A stretch of 64,000 bases of DNA, taken from Anaerolineales bacterium (GTDB taxonomy: Bacteria > Chloroflexota > Anaerolineae > Anaerolineales > UBA11579). Made by a program: the position numbers and the translations under genes. Positions 26,245 to 34,863 of the stretch are shown in pieces (the stretch's first letter is position 1; the number at the start of each line of letters is the position of its first letter). The stretch spans positions 434,001 to 498,000 of the forward strand of contig JAHCIJ010000001.1 in the NCBI GenBank assembly GCA_026129255.1. The letters are read 5' to 3'. The notes beneath the pieces were generated by a model that saw only the letters and a program-made list of their open reading frames with translations, did no database searches and was not told where the DNA came from.

Positions 26245-27733
26245 AGTTGAGCTTGCCGAGCACGTCCAGCCCGGCCCGCAGCCGCGCCAGCACGGTCTCG
26301 CGGCCGATAAGCTCCATGCTCTCGAAGAGCGGCGGGCTGACCTCCTGCCCGGTGGTGGCGTTGCGCAACTGCGTGAATAGCGCGCCGGCCTTGATGCCCA
26401 GTTCGTCGGCGGCGGCGCGCATCGGCGCCTCGGCCGCAGTGGCCGTAAGCTCCGGCAGGGCTTCGAGGATGCCCAGCGCCTTGGCCAGGGCCGCGGCGGA
26501 CTCGGCGGCACTCGTATCCTTGATCAGCAGCTTGTCGGCGGGTACTTCCACACTGGGGCGGAAGAAGAAGCCGGCGATCTCAGGCGCATCATCCAGGGTA
26601 GTGATGCGCTCCTGGATCAGCGGCGTGATGCGCGCCAGCAGCGCAGGGTCAGCCTGCAAACCAGCCTTCTCGAAGAAGGGCAGCAAGCGGCGGGCCAGCT
26701 CGTCGGCGGGCAGGGCACGGATGTGCAGCCCGTTGAAATGGTCCAGCTTCTTGAAATCGATGGCGGCCGGCGAGGGGTTGAGCTTGGCAATGTCAAACTT
26801 CTCGATGAGATCGGCCAGGGTGAAGAATTCGGTCTTGTCGTCGTAGCTCCAGCCCATCAATGCGATCCAGTTGAGCACGCCTTCGGGCAAATAGCCCATA
26901 TCGGCCAGGTCTTGAATGAAGATCGATTGGCCGGTGAGCTTCATTTCTTCGGTCTCGCGCTTGCTCATCTTGCCCTTGCCGCTGGGCTTGAGGAAGACCG
27001 AGAGATGGACCCACTTGGGCTGTGGCCAGCCAAACGCCTCGTAAATGTGCACATGCAGCGGCAGGCTGGGCAGCCACTCTTCGCCGCGCAACACATGGGT
27101 AATGCCCATCAGGTGGTCATCCACCATGGCAGCCAGGTGATACAAGGCGTGCCCGTCGCTCTTGAGCAGCACACGGTCGTCTATCGTGTGGTTCTGCACG
27201 GTAATGTCGCCGCGCAGCTCATCGTGCACGGTGATGCTGCCATCCTTTGGCGCCTTGAAACGGATGACATGCGTCTCGCCGTCCGCCACGCGCTGCTTGG
27301 CTTCGGCCAGCGGCAGGTCACGGCACTTGCCGGAGTAGTGGGGCGGCTGCTTGGCTTCTTGCTGCGCCTTGCGCACCGCGTCCAGCTCTTGCTGGGTACA
27401 GAAGCAATAAAAGGCTTTGCCGTTCTCCACCAGCTGCTCGGCGTGCTGGCGATAGATCGCCATGCGCTTGGATTGGTAGTACGGCTCGTGCAGGCCGCCC
27501 ACCTCGGGGCCTTCGTCCCACTGCAAGCCCAGCCAGCGCAGGCTGCTGGTCAGGTCTTTTTCAGCGTCCAGGTTGAAGCGCTTCTGGTCTGTGTCCTCAA
27601 TGCGCAGGATGAACTTGCCGCCACTTTGATGCGCCAGCAGATAGTTGTACAGGGCCGTGCGGCCGCTACCCAGGTGAGTGAGGCCGGTGGGCGAGGGGGC
27701 GAAGCGCACGCGGGCTGCGTTGGTTTGCGTCAT
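26243..27733 (-). CDS. gltX: Glutamyl-tRNA synthetase
   Basis: A 496-residue class I aminoacyl-tRNA synthetase. The N-terminal FAPSPTGLTHLGSGRTALYN carries the HIGH-type signature (here HLGS), and GKMSKRE is the KMSKS-type loop. The cysteine residues YCFCT in the zinc-like insert and the standard TDQKRF region are present, and the C-terminal anticodon-binding domain is complete. It charges tRNA-Glu, and perhaps tRNA-Gln if the organism uses the transamidation route; no glnS is in the window. AAAAGGA precedes the ATG. The gene follows rodA on the same strand, with a small palindromic spacer between them. Confidence 0.96.
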   Translation of the reverse strand: MTQTNAARVRFAPSPTGLTHLGSGRTALYNYLLAHQSGGKFILRIEDTDQKRFNLDAEKDLTSSLRWLGLQWDEGPEVGGLHEPYYQSKRMAIYRQHAEQLVENGKAFYCFCTQQELDAVRKAQQEAKQPPHYSGKCRDLPLAEAKQRVADGETHVIRFKAPKDGSITVHDELRGDITVQNHTIDDRVLLKSDGHALYHLAAMVDDHLMGITHVLRGEEWLPSLPLHVHIYEAFGWPQPKWVHLSVFLKPSGKGKMSKRETEEMKLTGQSIFIQDLADMGYLPEGVLNWIALMGWSYDDKTEFFTLADLIEKFDIAKLNPSPAAIDFKKLDHFNGLHIRALPADELARRLLPFFEKAGLQADPALLARITPLIQERITTLDDAPEIAGFFFRPSVEVPADKLLIKDTSAAESAAALAKALGILEALPELTATAAEAPMRAAADELGIKAGALFTQLRNATTGQEVSPPLFESMELIGRETVLARLRAGLDVLGKLN

Positions 27734-27754
27734 GAAGTCCTTTTCTGCGTAAAC

Positions 27755-27809
27755 ACCTTGCGAAGGTGGTTGTAAACCTGTTTTGCCTCTTGCAAAACCT
27801 TCGCAAGGT
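27755..27809. repeat. Pair of short palindromes between rodA and gltX
   Basis: ACCTTGCGAAGGT (27755-27767) and ACCTTCGCAAGGT (27797-27809) are each near-palindromes, separated by a GTTTTGC/GCAAAAC hairpin. The spacer has no gene and may fold as RNA between rodA and gltX. Confidence 0.6.
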
Positions 27810-27822
27810 TGTTGTGCTGCTG

Positions 27823-28929
27823 CTATGAGAAGTTGAGGGCGCGGTGGCGAGCGATGACGCTTTCCACCAGGCCGATACCAAACATAAACGTGAGCAGCGA
27901 GCTGCCGCCTGCGCTGACGAACGGCAGCGGCAGGCCGGTGACCGGCAACAGTTGGATGTTCATGCCCACGTTCACGATGGTGTGCAGCGCAATCATAACG
28001 CCAACTCCATAGGCCACCAGCGAGCCAAACGGATCCTGGGCCAGGCGCGCGGCGCGCACACAGCGCCAGATGATGAACAACTCCATCCCCAACACGGCCA
28101 CCGCGCCCACCAAGCCGAACTCCGCAGAGATGGCCGAAAAAATAAAGTCGTTGTGCCGCACTTTCAAGAAGCGCAGCTGCACCTGGGTGGCTTGGCCATA
28201 ACCCTGGCCCAGTACGCCACCAGAGCCGATACTGATCATGGCCTGGGTTACGTTGTAACTGCTGCCGTAGCGCGCGTCTTCTTCAGGCGAGATGAAGTTA
28301 ATAATGCGGTCTCGCTGGTATGGCTCCAGCTGGGGAAATGCAATGATCGCGACCAGCAGGCCGCCCACGATGAACATGGCGAGATGTTTGAGCCTCAGCC
28401 CACTGGCCCACAACAGCGAGAACCACACTGTGAGCAGTACGATGGAGGTGCTGAGGTTGGGCTGCAGAAGAATTAGCACCACCAGGCCAGCGGTGAGCAA
28501 CACGCTGCGTGCTACCCAGCGTAGATCGCCGATCTTGTCTCGGTTGCGCGCAAAGAAGTCGGCCAGAATGATGATCATAGTGATCTTGGCCAACTCCGAG
28601 GGTTGCAGCACCACCAGGCCGATGTTGAGCCAGCGCTGGGCGCCGAAGCTGGTTTGCCCAGCTACGATGGTGAAGAGCAGCAGGACGGCCAGCAGCACAT
28701 ACAGCACGCGGCTGGCAGAGATCCACAGGCGATAGTCCAGCAGGGTGCAGACGACGATGACGGCCAGCCCGGCCAGGGCAAAGTAGATCTGGCGGCCGAG
28801 CACGTTGAGAGAGATGAGTTCCGGGTTGCCGGCAATGGTGGAACGAATCATGGCTACGCCGAAGGTGAGTAGTACCACCATGGCGCCGAGCAGCCAGAAG
28901 TCAAAGTGTCGCCAGATCGCAGTTCGCAT
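27823..28929 (-). CDS. rodA: Rod-shape peptidoglycan polymerase RodA (SEDS family)
   Basis: A 368-residue SEDS protein with about ten hydrophobic helices. The family region YGQATQVQLRFLKVRHNDFI and the C-terminal GLPLPFVSAGGSSLL are clear RodA/FtsW hallmarks. RodA polymerises lipid II glycan strands together with a class B penicillin-binding protein during elongation; its partner mrdA is encoded 2.4 kb upstream on the same strand. The RodA rather than FtsW assignment rests on this elongasome context. It is separated from minE by 263 nt holding a palindromic repeat, so it may have its own transcript. Confidence 0.92.
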   Translation of the reverse strand: MRTAIWRHFDFWLLGAMVVLLTFGVAMIRSTIAGNPELISLNVLGRQIYFALAGLAVIVVCTLLDYRLWISASRVLYVLLAVLLLFTIVAGQTSFGAQRWLNIGLVVLQPSELAKITMIIILADFFARNRDKIGDLRWVARSVLLTAGLVVLILLQPNLSTSIVLLTVWFSLLWASGLRLKHLAMFIVGGLLVAIIAFPQLEPYQRDRIINFISPEEDARYGSSYNVTQAMISIGSGGVLGQGYGQATQVQLRFLKVRHNDFIFSAISAEFGLVGAVAVLGMELFIIWRCVRAARLAQDPFGSLVAYGVGVMIALHTIVNVGMNIQLLPVTGLPLPFVSAGGSSLLTFMFGIGLVESVIARHRALNFS

Positions 28930-29007
28930 TTTTTAGTGGTTAGCTGTTAGCGGTTAGCTTATGGCCGTAAGCTTTAAACCATAAGCTTTAAACCATAAGC
29001 AAAACGA

Positions 29008-29176
29008 GTCATTCCGAGGCGGTGTTAGGAAATCTTCACTAACTTGCCAGACGTTCTAGCCGAGCCGCTGTGCTTTCCAGCGGAAGAATCTTTAGGGGCA
29101 AGTAAAGTCATCTCGTAACCTAAGGGTTCCTCCGCTGAAGAGCGCAGCGGCCTTCGCTGCGCTCGGTCTGAATGAC
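29008..29176. repeat. Palindromic intergenic repeat between minE and rodA
   Basis: Bounded by GTCATTC and GAATGAC, with an internal TTCCGCTGG / CCTCCGCTG type inverted segment. It is related to the element at 31134-31248 (same ends, both with CTTTAGG segments). No gene is seen in the 263-nt gap. Confidence 0.7.
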
Positions 29177-29192
29177 GGAGCTGGCTAAATTA

Positions 29193-29459
29193 TCACTCAG
29201 TTGAATGCGGCTTGGGGGAGGCTTTAATCGGAATCTCAGCCTGCAGCGTGGCGCTGCGGCCCTCTTGCACCATTTCCACGCGCACAGCGTGCTGGTCTAC
29301 GTCAATGTGGCGCGCCACCACCTCGATCAGCTCCTGGCGCAGCGCATCCATCACGCCGGGCGGCAGGGCACTGCGATCGTGGATCAGCACGACGCGCAGG
29401 CGATCTTTGGCGGTGCTGGCGCTGCGGTTGCGTCCGAGCAGGTCGCTGAGGCTAGGCAT
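29193..29459 (-). CDS. minE: Cell division topological specificity factor MinE
   Basis: An 88-residue protein of normal MinE length. The core RLRVVLIHDRSALPPGVMD and the following helix QELIEVVARHIDVDQ are diagnostic of MinE. MinE stimulates MinD ATPase and sets the position of the division-inhibitor MinCD complex. Its start overlaps the end of minD by 8 nt, so expression is coupled. The N-terminal MinD/membrane-binding stretch LSDLLGRNRSAS is present. It is the last gene of a minCDE operon placed inside an elongasome cluster. Confidence 0.95.
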   Translation of the reverse strand: MPSLSDLLGRNRSASTAKDRLRVVLIHDRSALPPGVMDALRQELIEVVARHIDVDQHAVRVEMVQEGRSATLQAEIPIKASPKPHSTE

Positions 29460-30264
29460 TGCGCCCTTCTTTGGTGCCGATCAGTTTGGAGAGCCGGCCG
29501 AGGAAACCTTCGTTGCCGTTGCTGGCGCTGAAGGGCACCTCCTCGCCGGTCAGGCGGCGGGCAATGTCACGGAAGGCCTGGCCGGTCTTGCTCTTGGGCT
29601 CCAGCGCGATCGGCGCACCCTTGTTGGTGCTCACCAGCACGGCGCTGTCGTCGGGCACAATGCCGATCAGTTCCACCGCCAGCAGCTCGAGCACATCGGC
29701 CACTGCCAGCATGTCACCGCGCTCGACCATCTCGGTGTTGATGCGGTTGACCACCAGCTTGGCCGGGCCTTTTTGCTCGGCCTCCACCAGGCCGATGATG
29801 CGGTCAGCATCACGCACAGCGGAGACTTCGGGGTTGGTGATGATGACGACTTCGTCAGCGGGGGCGATGGCGTTCTTGAAGCCGCGCTCGATCCCGGCGG
29901 GCGAGTCGATCACGATGTAGTCAAAGTCCTGGCGCAGCTCATCACAGATGCGCACCATGTCTTTGGGGGCCACGGCATTTTTGTCACGCGTCTGCGCGGC
30001 GGGGATGAGGTAGAGCTCCTCCAGGCGTTTGTCACGGATCATGGCCTGGCGCACTTTGCAGCGCCCCTCCACCACGTCCACAAGATCGTAGACAATGCGG
30101 TTCTCGAGACCCAGCACAACATCCAGGTTGCGCAGGCCAATGTCAGCATCCATGCACACCACCTTGTGGCCCATGTCGGCCAGGGCGGCGCTGATATTGG
30201 CAGTGGCGGTGGTCTTGCCTACGCCGCCTTTGCCAGAAGTGATGGTAATTACGCGTCCAGTCAT
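29452..30264 (-). CDS. minD: Septum site-determining ATPase MinD
   Basis: A 270-residue deviant Walker A ATPase. GKGGVGKTT at the N-terminus, MDADIGLRNLD and VIDSPAGIERG are classical MinD motifs. The C-terminus has the short amphipathic membrane helix expected for MinD (FLGRLSKLIGT). ATP-bound MinD dimers bind the membrane and recruit MinC; MinE releases them. The start is 4 nt after the minC stop, and its end overlaps minE, so the three are one operon. Confidence 0.96.
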   Translation of the reverse strand: MTGRVITITSGKGGVGKTTATANISAALADMGHKVVCMDADIGLRNLDVVLGLENRIVYDLVDVVEGRCKVRQAMIRDKRLEELYLIPAAQTRDKNAVAPKDMVRICDELRQDFDYIVIDSPAGIERGFKNAIAPADEVVIITNPEVSAVRDADRIIGLVEAEQKGPAKLVVNRINTEMVERGDMLAVADVLELLAVELIGIVPDDSAVLVSTNKGAPIALEPKSKTGQAFRDIARRLTGEEVPFSASNGNEGFLGRLSKLIGTKEGRNA

Positions 30265-30268
30265 CGGT

Positions 30269-30976
30269 TTATCCTAAGGTCCAATTCTCTGCGATTACTT
30301 GCCCAGCCTGCACACGGGCGATCTCGGGTGAAATTTCCCCGCGCTCACTGGGCGGGATGGCAATGTGCCCGGCGATGCGCAGTTGGGTAGGGGCCAGGTC
30401 CATGGCGCACACAATGGCCCCTTCGTCCCCGTTGGCGCCGGCGTGTACCAGGCCGCGCAGGCGGCCCCATACCACTACGTTGCCGCCAGCGATCACCTCG
30501 GCGCCGGGGTTCACATCCCCAATGATGGTGATGTGGCCGGGCGAGTGCACGCTGGCGCCAGAGCGCAGCGTGCGGCGCACCAGGATGCCGCTATCCGGCC
30601 CCAGGTCTTGCAGGGCGGCTTCTTCGTAGTATTCCTCGGCGTCCTCAGCTTCCGCCTCACGCGAACCGTCGTGAATGCGTGTAGCCAGCCCCATCAACTG
30701 GGCGCTGCGCTCGGTCTGCGCTGAGCTGCTCAGCACGCCCCACAACAGTTGGCCGCTATCGGTCACCTGGTCTCGCAGGCGGCTCATGCTTGCTACGTTG
30801 AGCTCGTGCGCATCTACGTTGATGATCAGCTTGGCGCCCTTGAGAAAGTCGCCACGGCGTTGCAACTCGCCCATCAGGGCTTGTTCCAGCTGTGGCCAGT
30901 CTCCCTCGCCGAGGGTGACCAGCAGGCCTTCACGAATGCCCTTGATGTCGATCTGTGTGGCGTCTACGTCTGTCAC
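30269..30976 (-). CDS. minC: Septum formation inhibitor MinC
   Basis: A 235-residue protein. The C-terminal half is the MinC beta-helix (VRRTLRSGASV, GDVNPGAEVIAGGNVVVWG, LRGLVHAGANGD) that dimerises and binds MinD; the N-terminal half is the more variable FtsZ-inhibiting domain. GTG 30976 is chosen over the in-frame TTG at 30979 because a perfect TATAAT box lies 6 nt before GTG and no Shine-Dalgarno sequence is present, which points to a leaderless start. It heads the minCDE operon. Confidence 0.93.
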   Translation of the reverse strand: MTDVDATQIDIKGIREGLLVTLGEGDWPQLEQALMGELQRRGDFLKGAKLIINVDAHELNVASMSRLRDQVTDSGQLLWGVLSSSAQTERSAQLMGLATRIHDGSREAEAEDAEEYYEEAALQDLGPDSGILVRRTLRSGASVHSPGHITIIGDVNPGAEVIAGGNVVVWGRLRGLVHAGANGDEGAIVCAMDLAPTQLRIAGHIAIPPSERGEISPEIARVQAGQVIAENWTLG

Positions 30977-30982
30977 CAAAAA

Positions 30983-30991
30983 ATTATAGCA
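30983..30991 (-). promoter_or_regulatory. Extended -10 promoter of minCDE, leaderless
   Basis: On the minus strand TGCTATAAT forms an extended -10 element; six nucleotides later comes GTG. The expected transcription start would be at or next to the start codon. No -35 consensus is visible at 17 nt, which an extended -10 can do without. Confidence 0.65.
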
Positions 30992-31133
30992 TTGCGGTTT
31001 TTGCGGCGCTGGGGGAGAAGCGGGTCGGTTGGTCGCTTGGTCAATGGGTCTGATCGGTTAATCGCGTTCGCTCGATGCGAAGGCACTCTGCATCCTGAGC
31101 GCTTCGCTACGTCCAGGATGCATAGCCTGCCCG

Positions 31134-31248
31134 TCATTCTGAACGAGGGCGCATAGCGGCGCAGCCCGAGGAGGAATCCTTTAGGGGCATTGCAATTCAA
31201 GCTAGATCTCCAGCGACCTAAAGGATTCCTCGCTGCGCTCGGAATGAC
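31134..31248. repeat. Palindromic intergenic repeat upstream of minC
   Basis: Bounded by GTCATTC and GAATGAC; inner arms AGGAATCCTTTAGG and CCTAAAGGATTCCT form a long inverted repeat. A separate hairpin GCATCCTG/CAGGATGC lies at 31091-31122. The rest of the 396-nt gap between minC and mrdA (30977-31372) holds AT-rich short repeats (CGACTA/ACTGAC-like) and no gene. Confidence 0.75.
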
Positions 31249-31372
31249 GAAGTTCAGCAATAACGTGATTAATAGATTGGGGTCGATTATTGGATTAATG
31301 TGTCCTCAACCAGTCGACCAATAAACCAACTGACTATCCGACTATCCGACTAACTGACCATCCACCGAGTCT

Positions 31373-33457
31373 TTAGTCCAGACGCCCCAACTGCGTATCG
31401 ATGGCCTTGAGCTCGAAGTAGGCTTGGATCACGCGGTTGAGGATCGGGCCGGCCACTGAGGACCCTTCGCTGCCGTTGTAGACGAAGGCCACCACGGCCA
31501 GCTCGGGGTCATCGTAGGGCGCATAAGCCACAGACCAGGCGTGGCTGGGCCAGGCGCCGTATTGGCAGCGGTTGTTGGCGGCGGCCACCTCGTCACAATA
31601 TTCCGCCGTGCCGGTTTTGCCCGCGGCCGCTACGGTGAGATTGGCAAAGCGTTCAGCCAGCGTACCGTAGGTGACAGCCTCACGCATACCCTGCTGCACG
31701 GCCTGAATGACGAAGGGGTCTACGGTGGTCATCTCGCCGGTGGGGCGGCAGGCGCCGATGCCCATGGGGTTTTCGTATTGTTCAATGATGGCGTCTTTGG
31801 TGATGTCCCAGCGCAGGTCAGGCTCAAAATCCTGGATGATGTTGCCCTCACCATCCACCACCTGGCGCAGCAGGGTGGGGCGCATCTGGGCGCCGTCGTT
31901 GGCGATGGTGGCCGCAGACACCAGCACCTGCAGTGGCGACGAGAGAATGTAGCCCTGACCCACGCTGGTGATGTACGTGTCACCAGTGGACCAGTTCTCG
32001 CCCTGGTTGAGGCGCTTCCACGTGGGGTCAGGCACCAGGCCGTTTACCTCGTAGGGGAGTTCAACACCGAGCGCCTGCCCATAGCCCAGGGCACGCGCAT
32101 AGGTGCCCAGGCGGCAGATGCCTAGGCCTTCGGGGATCTCGTCCTCGTAGCCGCCGCCTACTTTATAGAAGTACACATTGCTGGAGTTGGCAATGCCGCC
32201 ATAGAAATTCAGCTGGCCGAAACCGGCGCGGTTCCAGTCCACAAACTCACGGTTCTGCCCGGGCTCGCCCTCGTAGAAACGCTGGCTGACGGTGATGGAG
32301 CCGGGGGTGCGCACGATCTGCTGCGGGGTGACGATGCCTTCGTTCAGCCCGCCCACCGCAGTGACGATCTTGAACACAGAGCCGGCAGGTAGCTCGGCGC
32401 CGGCGGCGTGATTGACGAGCGGCTTGGTGGCATCCGCCAGCAGTTGTTCGTAGTAATAGGCCGGGATGAAGCGCGTCATGCGATTGTTCTCGAACGTGGG
32501 CCAGGAGACCATGGCCAGCAGCTCGCCGGTCTGCGGGTTCATGGCGATGATCACGCCGCTGGTCATGTGGCTGCGCGGCAGATCACGGAAATAAGCGTTC
32601 CACAGCCCAAGCTCTTCTTCAATGATGGCAGAGGCTGCCGCCTGCAGACGGGCGTCAATCGTGAGCACAATGTTCTCTCCGGCAACGGGGTCCAACGGGG
32701 GCTCCAGGTCACGCAGCACCTGGCCACCGGCATCCGTCTCCACCACGCGGCGGCCGGGGGTGCCGCGCAGCAACTCATCGAAGTAGAGCTCCAGGCCGCC
32801 ATAGCCTACTTTGTCGCGGTTGGGCATGAAGCCCAGGGCGCGCAACTCAGCTTCTTGGATGGCCGGGATGGGGCCAAGGTAACCGATGACGGCGGCAGTG
32901 ATAGAGCCGGTGGGGTACTCGCGCACAGGCTCAACCACTACGTCGACCCCGGGCCAATCCACGGCGCGCTCCTTGACGGCCAGCGCCAATTCACGCGAGA
33001 CGTTGCACTGGATCGATACTGGGTCATACGGGGAGAAGCTGGTCTGCAGGGCGATCATTTCAGCCACGCCCAGGTTAGTGCCACAAGGGATCAGCGGGTC
33101 ATCGATGCTGCCGAGGTGCACGGGTTGGTTGGTGAGCTTGGCCAGCGCGTAGATGATCTCTTCGATCTCGCCATCATCGCTGGGCAGGCTGGCGGGCACA
33201 ACGACGATGTTATAGGAGGCGATGTTGCGCGCCAAAACGACACCATTGCGGTCGTAGATCACACCGCGCTGCGGCGGCAGGCTGATGATCTCTGTACGAT
33301 TGGCTTCGGCTTGGCTTAGCCAGTTTTCATGTTCCAGCACTTGTAGGTAAAACAGGCGCAGGCCGAAGATGGCGAAGATCATCGCTACAAAGCCAAAGAA
33401 GGCCAGAAGACGCCAGGTTTCGAGCGAAGAGCGAGGGGCTGAATTGGGATAGCTCAT
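31373..33457 (-). CDS. mrdA: Penicillin-binding protein 2 (elongasome transpeptidase)
   Basis: A 694-residue class B PBP. One N-terminal membrane anchor (about residues 13-35) is followed by the dimerisation domain and the transpeptidase domain with S360-x-x-K (GSVFK), the SSN motif in GIANSSNVYFY and K614-T-G. PBP2 cross-links peptidoglycan made by RodA. Its ATG overlaps the mreD stop by 4 nt, tying it to the mreBCD operon. The position, with RodA and MreBCD, supports MrdA rather than FtsI. Confidence 0.94.
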   Translation of the reverse strand: MSYPNSAPRSSLETWRLLAFFGFVAMIFAIFGLRLFYLQVLEHENWLSQAEANRTEIISLPPQRGVIYDRNGVVLARNIASYNIVVVPASLPSDDGEIEEIIYALAKLTNQPVHLGSIDDPLIPCGTNLGVAEMIALQTSFSPYDPVSIQCNVSRELALAVKERAVDWPGVDVVVEPVREYPTGSITAAVIGYLGPIPAIQEAELRALGFMPNRDKVGYGGLELYFDELLRGTPGRRVVETDAGGQVLRDLEPPLDPVAGENIVLTIDARLQAAASAIIEEELGLWNAYFRDLPRSHMTSGVIIAMNPQTGELLAMVSWPTFENNRMTRFIPAYYYEQLLADATKPLVNHAAGAELPAGSVFKIVTAVGGLNEGIVTPQQIVRTPGSITVSQRFYEGEPGQNREFVDWNRAGFGQLNFYGGIANSSNVYFYKVGGGYEDEIPEGLGICRLGTYARALGYGQALGVELPYEVNGLVPDPTWKRLNQGENWSTGDTYITSVGQGYILSSPLQVLVSAATIANDGAQMRPTLLRQVVDGEGNIIQDFEPDLRWDITKDAIIEQYENPMGIGACRPTGEMTTVDPFVIQAVQQGMREAVTYGTLAERFANLTVAAAGKTGTAEYCDEVAAANNRCQYGAWPSHAWSVAYAPYDDPELAVVAFVYNGSEGSSVAGPILNRVIQAYFELKAIDTQLGRLD

Positions 33458-33951
33458 GGGGTGGCCGATGGGGTGATCATCTTGTTCAACTCAGAAATTA
33501 AAGCATTGATGGGTAAGAGAAGGATGAGATTTAGCAGCAAGCTAGGCAAGATGATGAGATTGAATGCATCCAACGGGGCGATGGGATTATCGGAAAGCCA
33601 TAAGTACCCCAGGGTGAGCACTTGCACAACCAGGGTGCCAAAAAGCACGCTGGCTATCATCGTGATCAGTGGCATTTTCCAAATGCGGCGCTGCAATTGG
33701 TAGCAGGCCAGTGCGGCTAGCGTGTAGCCCGCCATTAGCAACAGGTCGGGCAGGGCGCTGGCGTAGCCAACCATGATGCCAGCCACCAAACCCAGCCGCC
33801 AATCCGGCCGGCCGTCCTCTTGCAGCATCCAAGTGAGCAGGATCAGCAGCACCAGGTCCACATTGCCTTGCAGAAGGCGCATGCGGGGCAACAAGGTAAC
33901 CTGCAGCAGGGTAGCACCAAGCAGCAAGAGAATAGCAACCAGCGTACGCAT
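33454..33951 (-). CDS. mreD: Rod shape-determining protein MreD
   Basis: A 165-residue integral membrane protein with five hydrophobic helices; RLLQGNVDLVLLILLTWMLQ near the N-terminus is MreD-like. MreD is poorly conserved, and the call leans on size, topology and its place directly between mreC and mrdA. Its stop overlaps the mrdA start by 4 nt, and the start is 2 nt after the mreC stop. It takes part in the membrane assembly of the elongasome. Confidence 0.88.
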   Translation of the reverse strand: MRTLVAILLLLGATLLQVTLLPRMRLLQGNVDLVLLILLTWMLQEDGRPDWRLGLVAGIMVGYASALPDLLLMAGYTLAALACYQLQRRIWKMPLITMIASVLFGTLVVQVLTLGYLWLSDNPIAPLDAFNLIILPSLLLNLILLLPINALISELNKMITPSATP

Positions 33952-33953
33952 GG

Positions 33954-34793
33954 CTATTCGCTATCGAGCAGCGGACTGAGATCGAGGGGTTGGAAGTTGA
34001 CGATGATCAGCACGATCTCCAAGCGGCTGAAATCCACCGCGGGCTGCACTGAAGCAGTTTGGAACAGGGCGGTGGCCTCGCGGCGCACATTGCTGATCTG
34101 GCCAACCAGAATATTGCCAGGATACACACCACCGATGCCGGAGGTGAACACCAGATCGCCTGATTGCAAATTTGCATCCAGAGGGATCAGGTCTATGCCC
34201 AGCTGGGTCGTCACGCTGCCGCTGAGCAGGCCGTCCACCTCTGAGGGCTGCATGCGCACGCTCACCTGGCTGCCGGGGTCGGTGATCAGCTCCACGCGGG
34301 CGGCGGTGGCCGTCACCTGCACCACGCGGCCCACCAGGCCCTGCTGCGAGACGACCGGCATGCCGCGGCGGATACCGTCATCCGAGCCACGGTTGATGAT
34401 GATGTAGTGCAGGAAGGGACTGGGATCCTGGCCAATGACGCCCGCCGCCTGGTATGCGTTCTCCGGGCGAGCGCGTGCGAAGTCCAGCAGGGCAGATAGC
34501 AGCTCGCCCTCGGTCACCTGCTGCTGCAAGGTCACGATCTCGGTCTGCAGCTGGGCATTCTCGGCGCGCAACTGTGCGTTCTCCTGGCGCAGGCTGGCAA
34601 TATTGACCGGGGCGTTGATGAAATCCTGAATGGCTTGAAAGCGTGTGTACAACCAACCTTGCACGTTGTAGATCGGGTCAATGGCGCTGTTGAAGACAGG
34701 CGCAAGGTAACCGCCCAGTGCCAGCAGCAGGATGCCTGCTGCCACCGCGATCATTGCAAAGAGCTGGTAGTTGGTGTTTCTGGATGGGCGCAT
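33954..34793 (-). CDS. mreC: Rod shape-determining protein MreC
   Basis: A 279-residue protein with one N-terminal membrane helix (about residues 10-33), a coiled coil rich in Leu/Glu/Gln (about 65-98, with repeated LRQENAQLRAENAQL) and a beta-rich MreC domain with RGSDDGIRRGMPVV and TSGIGGVYPGNI. It links MreB, MreD and PBP2 on the outer face of the membrane. It is 70 nt from the mreB stop; a GGCAGCC/GGCTGCC hairpin occupies this gap. Confidence 0.95.
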   Translation of the reverse strand: MRPSRNTNYQLFAMIAVAAGILLLALGGYLAPVFNSAIDPIYNVQGWLYTRFQAIQDFINAPVNIASLRQENAQLRAENAQLQTEIVTLQQQVTEGELLSALLDFARARPENAYQAAGVIGQDPSPFLHYIIINRGSDDGIRRGMPVVSQQGLVGRVVQVTATAARVELITDPGSQVSVRMQPSEVDGLLSGSVTTQLGIDLIPLDANLQSGDLVFTSGIGGVYPGNILVGQISNVRREATALFQTASVQPAVDFSRLEIVLIIVNFQPLDLSPLLDSE

Positions 34794-34863
34794 GCCGGAA
34801 CCGCAAACATCATATCGCCGATGGCGATGAGTTGGCAGCCACGCTGGCTGCCTAATGCACTAC

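Noticed and set aside
29212..30390. A 392-codon plus-strand frame opposite minC, minD and minE
   Set aside because: Antisense to three clearly conserved genes, with no domain or ribosome site.
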